Assembly: GCA_023457535.1 (NCBI GenBank)
Contig: JAEWLN010000136.1
Location: 1 to 25,886, forward strand
Source of the DNA: Bacteroidota bacterium
GTDB taxonomy: Bacteria > Bacteroidota > Bacteroidia > Flavobacteriales > Flavobacteriaceae
Length of the DNA: 25,886 nucleotides
Reading direction: 5' to 3'
In this document: positions 23,530-25,886 of the stretch, piece by piece
How positions within the stretch are numbered: position 1 is the stretch's first letter
Layout of the letters: every line of letters starts with the position of its first letter
Position numbers and translations under genes: made by a program
Notes under the pieces: model-generated
Database searches by the model: none
Told to the model about the DNA's origin: nothing
What the model saw: only the letters and a program-made list of their open reading frames with translations

Positions 23530-24118
23530 TTTTCCTTGCTAGAACAACCCAATCCCGTCGATCTTTTCCTTCAATAAAATCTTCAATTGAATATTCCAGA
23601 GTAAAACCAATTTCAGTCATTAAATTAAGAACAAAATCTTTCGATAGGCAACTATAATAAAATTTTTCTCCAAACATTTCATCTACGTGTTCATCTTCGT
23701 CTTTTCCATGAGTGAAAAGGAAAAAGCCACTTGGATTTAATAAGTTATACACTTTTTCATATATATCTTTTTGTCGCTGTTTAGGCAAATGAAAAAGTGA
23801 ATCCCAAGCAATTATTCCATCAAATCTTTCATTTGAATCAAAATTAAAGAAATCACATAAAAGAAATTGAGCGTTTTCAATCCTATTATATTTAGCTATT
23901 TCTAACATTTTATCTGATGTGTCAATTCCAATTATGGAAAAATTACGATCGGAAAGATATTTTGCTATTGGTAATCCAGTTCCACACCCAATGTCTAAAA
24001 TATTTCCATTTATATTGATTTTGTCAGCAAAGTCGATTATTGGTTTGTTTATAATTGAATTGTTTCTAGCTTGTACCCAATTATCAATAATCTTATTATA
24101 AGAATTTATATTCATCAA
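23516..24118 (-). CDS. Cassette gene: class I SAM-dependent methyltransferase
   Basis: A 200-aa methyltransferase. Motif I is NILDIGCGTGLPIAKY (39-54), followed by the acidic strand SIIGIDTSDKMLEIA (about 56-70), then QFLLCDFFNF and FDGIIAWDSLFHLP before the beta-4/5 region. The class I fold is clear; the substrate is not. The sequence is AT-rich and unlike the phage genes in composition, which supports separate origin. The stop codon TAA is inside the cassette end box (ACTAAC), so the gene fills the cassette completely. The start lies about 35 nt from the other end. No promoter of its own is clear. It is oriented toward the half attC-like site, like integron cassette genes. Confidence 0.85.
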   Translation of the reverse strand: MMNINSYNKIIDNWVQARNNSIINKPIIDFADKININGNILDIGCGTGLPIAKYLSDRNFSIIGIDTSDKMLEIAKYNRIENAQFLLCDFFNFDSNERFDGIIAWDSLFHLPKQRQKDIYEKVYNLLNPSGFFLFTHGKDEDEHVDEMFGEKFYYSCLSKDFVLNLMTEIGFTLEYSIEDFIEGKDRRDWVVLARKSNDH

Positions 24119-24138
24119 TGTTTATGAGGATTTTGATT

Positions 24139-24290
24139 GCAATGACCACTAACGTGTCGCCTGTAAGCGTAATTCGCGGTTCAAGCGGACTGAGTTCTCT
24201 CTGCCGAAAATAATATTTCTTCGTGAAAATAAAACATTCAACTTACACAAAACGAGCGCAATTCGCTTACAGGCTGTTAGCTGGCGTTGC
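24139..24290 (-). repeat. attC-like recombination site between the methyltransferase and MepB cassettes
   Basis: Core from AAC (24151-24153) to GTT (24276-24278), 128 nt. Perfect 11-bp arms GCCTGTAAGCG (24159-24169) and CGCTTACAGGC (24264-24274) lie 5 nt and 1 nt inside these boxes. The loop carries the conserved ACTGAGTTCTCTCTGCC (24189-24205) and TTCTTCGTGAAA (24217-24228). Outside the core, the left flank belongs to the methyltransferase cassette and the right flank to the MepB cassette; each flank pairs with the far end of its own cassette rather than with the other flank. Confidence 0.75.
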
Positions 24291-24296
24291 TAATAC

Positions 24297-24797
24297 TTAA
24301 TTCAGATTCAATAATTTTTTTGCTTTTGCTATGTCAATCTTATTTTCATTTGAAATTTCTACAAAATATTCACTTTGCCAAAGTTGAGTTTTCTCGGCAT
24401 GCTTACTTTCAGTCAAATCCCACGTTGGATATACGCGTATTCCACGTTTTCCCGGCGCCGTTTTACTTGCTAAGATTTTCTTTTCGATCAAAATTGTTTT
24501 ATCAAAAATAAAAACACCCAATTTCCTTTCTTTCCTGACGGCAATGATGCAATACGCAAATTCATCATTCAAATCATGCGGTTTTGTTATCCCATTTTTA
24601 TCGCGTTTCCAGATCGATACAAATTGACCGATTTTTTTAGGTGTTATTTTCGCAATGCGGAATTTTACTTTCTGGTTGTTTAAATTGAACGCATGGGCAA
24701 AATATTCCTGGCTTTCCTGTTCAGGATCAAGATTTGTAAGCTCACTATTACAAACCTCAAAAACATATTTATTAATCAAATCTAGTTCGTAGATCAT
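24297..24797 (-). CDS. Cassette gene: MepB family protein
   Basis: A 166-aa protein matching the MepB family (named from the Staphylococcus aureus mepRAB locus; biochemical function unknown). Hallmarks are ESQEYFAHAFNLNNQKVKFR, KITPKKIGQFVSIWKRDKNG (about 50-69), a KLGVFIFDKTILIEKKIL strand, then GKRGIRVYPTWD and QLWQSEYFVE. The length is normal for the family and no key segment is missing. It ends 6 bp from the attC-like end box at 24276-24290 and starts about 70 nt from the other cassette end, so it is a single-gene cassette. MepB-type genes are typical stand-alone accessory cargo. It is AT-rich compared with the phage genes. Confidence 0.9.
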   Translation of the reverse strand: MIYELDLINKYVFEVCNSELTNLDPEQESQEYFAHAFNLNNQKVKFRIAKITPKKIGQFVSIWKRDKNGITKPHDLNDEFAYCIIAVRKERKLGVFIFDKTILIEKKILASKTAPGKRGIRVYPTWDLTESKHAEKTQLWQSEYFVEISNENKIDIAKAKKLLNLN

Positions 24798-24854
24798 TTC
24801 TCTTATTTGAGATTTTAGCTTACCTAGTGTCTATCAGTACGGTCTCGCTCCGCT

Positions 24855-25005
24855 GCAATGACAGCTAACGTTATGCGCAACTACGCAGGCGCGAAAAAGC
24901 GAACTGAGTTCTCTCTGCCAAGATAAAACATTCTTCGTGAAATCTAGACATTCGAGCTAGGAAAAAACCAGCGCTTGCTTAGTTGCGCTGTTGTGTGAAG
25001 TGCTG
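24855..25005 (-). repeat. attC-like recombination site between the MepB and GNAT-like cassettes
   Basis: Core from AAC (24867-24869) to GTT (24990-24992), 126 nt. Arms GCGCAACTA (24875-24883) and TAGTTGCGC (24980-24988) pair perfectly, with further pairing inward (CGCA/TGCT with one mismatch). Spacers are again 5 nt and 1 nt. The loop carries ACTGAGTTCTCTCTGCC (24903-24919) and TTCTTCGTGAAA (24931-24942). The left flank GCAATGACAGCTAAC pairs with 24276-24290 (13 of 15), and the right flank GTTGTGTGAAGTGCTG with 25747-25762. Confidence 0.78.
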
Positions 25006-25164
25006 TTATTTAGAAGATTTTTTCTCTAAAGATTTAGAAGATTTTCTCCTTTGGGTAGAATTTTTCTTCAATTGAAAAAATTCTGAAATAGCTTTTTCTT
25101 CTTCTTTTGTTAAAGTAGATTGCTCACCAATAAAATCTACATCTAATTCTGTTTTTGCTTTCAT
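25006..25164 (-). CDS. Cassette gene: 52-aa basic protein, unknown
   Basis: A 52-codon frame that starts with ATG at 25164, one base after the stop of the GNAT-like gene, and ends TAA at 25006-25008, right at the cassette end box. The protein begins MKAKTELDVDFIGEQSTLTK, has a helical middle (EEEKAISEFF) and a lysine/serine-rich tail (KSSKSLEKKSSK). It is too short for a domain call. Tight coupling to the preceding gene and its exact fit in the cassette support a real gene. It could be a partner of the 176-aa protein, for example a regulator or antitoxin, but nothing in the sequence shows that. Confidence 0.6.
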   Translation of the reverse strand: MKAKTELDVDFIGEQSTLTKEEEKAISEFFQLKKNSTQRRKSSKSLEKKSSK

Positions 25165-25165
25165 T

Positions 25166-25696
25166 TTATTGATTTTTAAAATATTTATTAATAAGTTTCA
25201 ACGCCGCTTGAGACTCAATTATCATAATTCTTCCTCCGAAGTGAAATGCTCCAAGCGTTTTCTTATAATGCTCAATCAATTGGGTTTTTGCTATAAACGC
25301 AAGATTTCCGTCGTGGCCTCTTTGAAAAGATAATTTGCATCCGAATGCTACAAGGTTTCCAGGAACGCCCGAATACATTTTGTCTTTTCCTTTATTGAAA
25401 GGAGCGCTTTCGACCAAGTGCATATAAACATGGTCAGATTTGACTTCGAGGCTGACTAAACCTTGAATAATTCTGAGATTATTTACGATTGTTAATTTGT
25501 AAACATCTCTCTCTGGCTTGTCAAATTCAGATTTCCAATTGAAAACCCAACCATTTTTCTTTGAAATAGATTTTAGGTCATTAAATGACAAAAGTGAAAT
25601 TTCCGTCGCAAAACTGTCACCCGTAACAACATTCTCAATCGAATTTGTAAGTTTATCGACTATAAAGTCTAGACCTGTTTCTAATTCTTTTTTCAT
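25166..25696 (-). CDS. Cassette gene: 176-aa protein with GNAT-like C-terminal half
   Basis: The N-terminal 70 residues are charged and not recognised. From about residue 75 the sequence resembles an acetyltransferase (GNAT) fold: LRIIQGLVSLEVKSDHVYMH, then ESAPFNKGKDKMYSGVPGNL, FGCKLSFQRGHDGNLAFIAK as the acetyl-CoA helix region, and LIEHYKKTLGAFHFGGRIMI near the end. The usual R/QxxGxG/A loop is not evident, so acetyl-CoA binding is uncertain. It is AT-rich, reads away from the attC-like repeat at 25747-25886, begins about 65 nt inside the cassette, and is followed after one base by a 52-aa frame. A toxin-antitoxin pair or a stand-alone modifying enzyme are both possible; neither is shown. 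Confidence 0.65.
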   Translation of the reverse strand: MKKELETGLDFIVDKLTNSIENVVTGDSFATEISLLSFNDLKSISKKNGWVFNWKSEFDKPERDVYKLTIVNNLRIIQGLVSLEVKSDHVYMHLVESAPFNKGKDKMYSGVPGNLVAFGCKLSFQRGHDGNLAFIAKTQLIEHYKKTLGAFHFGGRIMIIESQAALKLINKYFKNQ

Positions 25697-25746
25697 ACTG
25701 CAATTTAAGAATTAGAATTGAGATATTTCCCTCTCACGAGATTTTC

Positions 25747-25886
25747 TAGTATTTCACACAACGTTTCGCGCAACTACGCAGGAGCGGGAAAGCGAACTGA
25801 GTTTGCTCTGCCAAGATAGAACTTTCTTCGTGAAACTGAACTTTCAATTTACTAAAAACCAGCTCTTGCTTAGTTGCGCTGTTAGT
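25747..25886 (-). repeat. attC-like recombination site at the right edge of the window
   Basis: Core from AAC (25760-25762) to GTT (25881-25883), 124 nt. Arms GCGCAACTA (25768-25776) and TAGTTGCGC (25871-25879) pair perfectly, with spacers of 5 nt and 1 nt as in the other two copies. The loop carries ACTGAGTTTGCTCTGCC (25796-25812) and TTCTTCGTGAAA (25824-25835). The outer flank on the right begins GTTAGT and leaves the window, so another cassette probably continues there. The left flank pairs with 24990-25005, the far end of the GNAT-like cassette. Confidence 0.78.

Noticed and set aside
23515..25886. CRISPR array
   Set aside because: Only three repeats of ~125 bp, 700-900 bp apart, with genes between them and no cas genes.
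1..25886. tRNA or rRNA genes
   Set aside because: No cloverleaf or rRNA-like sequence was noticed on either strand.

Overview
The window looks like a Bacteroidota chromosome carrying most of the structural half of a Mu-like, contractile-tailed prophage. The prophage is followed abruptly by an AT-rich array of integron-like gene cassettes. The host assignment rests on the phage protein families (DUF935 portal, DUF1320, DUF2586 sheath and DUF6046 types seen in Bacteroidota phages), weak or absent Shine-Dalgarno sequences, a TAnnTTTG-type promoter box at about 22422-22429, and the cassette cargo. No marker identifies a genus. The early phage genes (transposase, repressor) and the left prophage end are not in the window.

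Region 1 (1-6005, minus strand) is the packaging and head-entry operon. In transcription order it holds an HTH small-terminase-like protein, a 79-aa unknown, the large terminase, a gp36-like (DUF1320) protein, the DUF935 portal, a MuF head-morphogenesis protein with a long C-terminal domain, a gpG-like virion morphogenesis protein, and an ORF that leaves the window. The MuF frame has no start codon near its 5' end. It opens inside an A10 run at the end of the portal gene, which points to slippage or to a sequence error.

Region 2 (6006-6218) is a divergent control region with a 10-bp inverted repeat. Region 3 (6219-22276, plus strand) is the capsid, lysis, tail and fibre operon: protease/scaffold, major capsid, GH24 endolysin, probable unimolecular spanin, tail sheath, tail tube, tail assembly chaperone with a textbook -1 frameshift site (A AAA AAG, 7-nt spacer, 7-bp hairpin), tape measure, DUF6046, hub, spike, wedge proteins in P2/Mu V-W-J-I order, and fibre genes. 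Many junctions overlap (ATGA or TAATG).

Region 4 (22277-23460) carries a compact set of three perfect inverted repeats whose order (A B C A' C' B') allows a pseudoknot or alternative folds. It probably encodes a minus-strand small RNA. A phage DNA adenine methylase and a terminator follow.

Region 5 (about 23463-25886) is the most unusual part. Three ~125-bp repeats with paired arms separate minus-strand genes: a SAM methyltransferase, a MepB family protein, and a GNAT-like protein plus a 52-aa ORF. The two ends of each cassette are complementary to each other over 12-16 nt but differ from cassette to cassette, as expected for integron cassettes that pass through a circle. The stem arms covary between repeats, while the loop is conserved in sequence, which is not typical of known attC sites. 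The prophage seems to end inside another such site, half of which is visible at 23463-23529. No integrase gene is present in the window.
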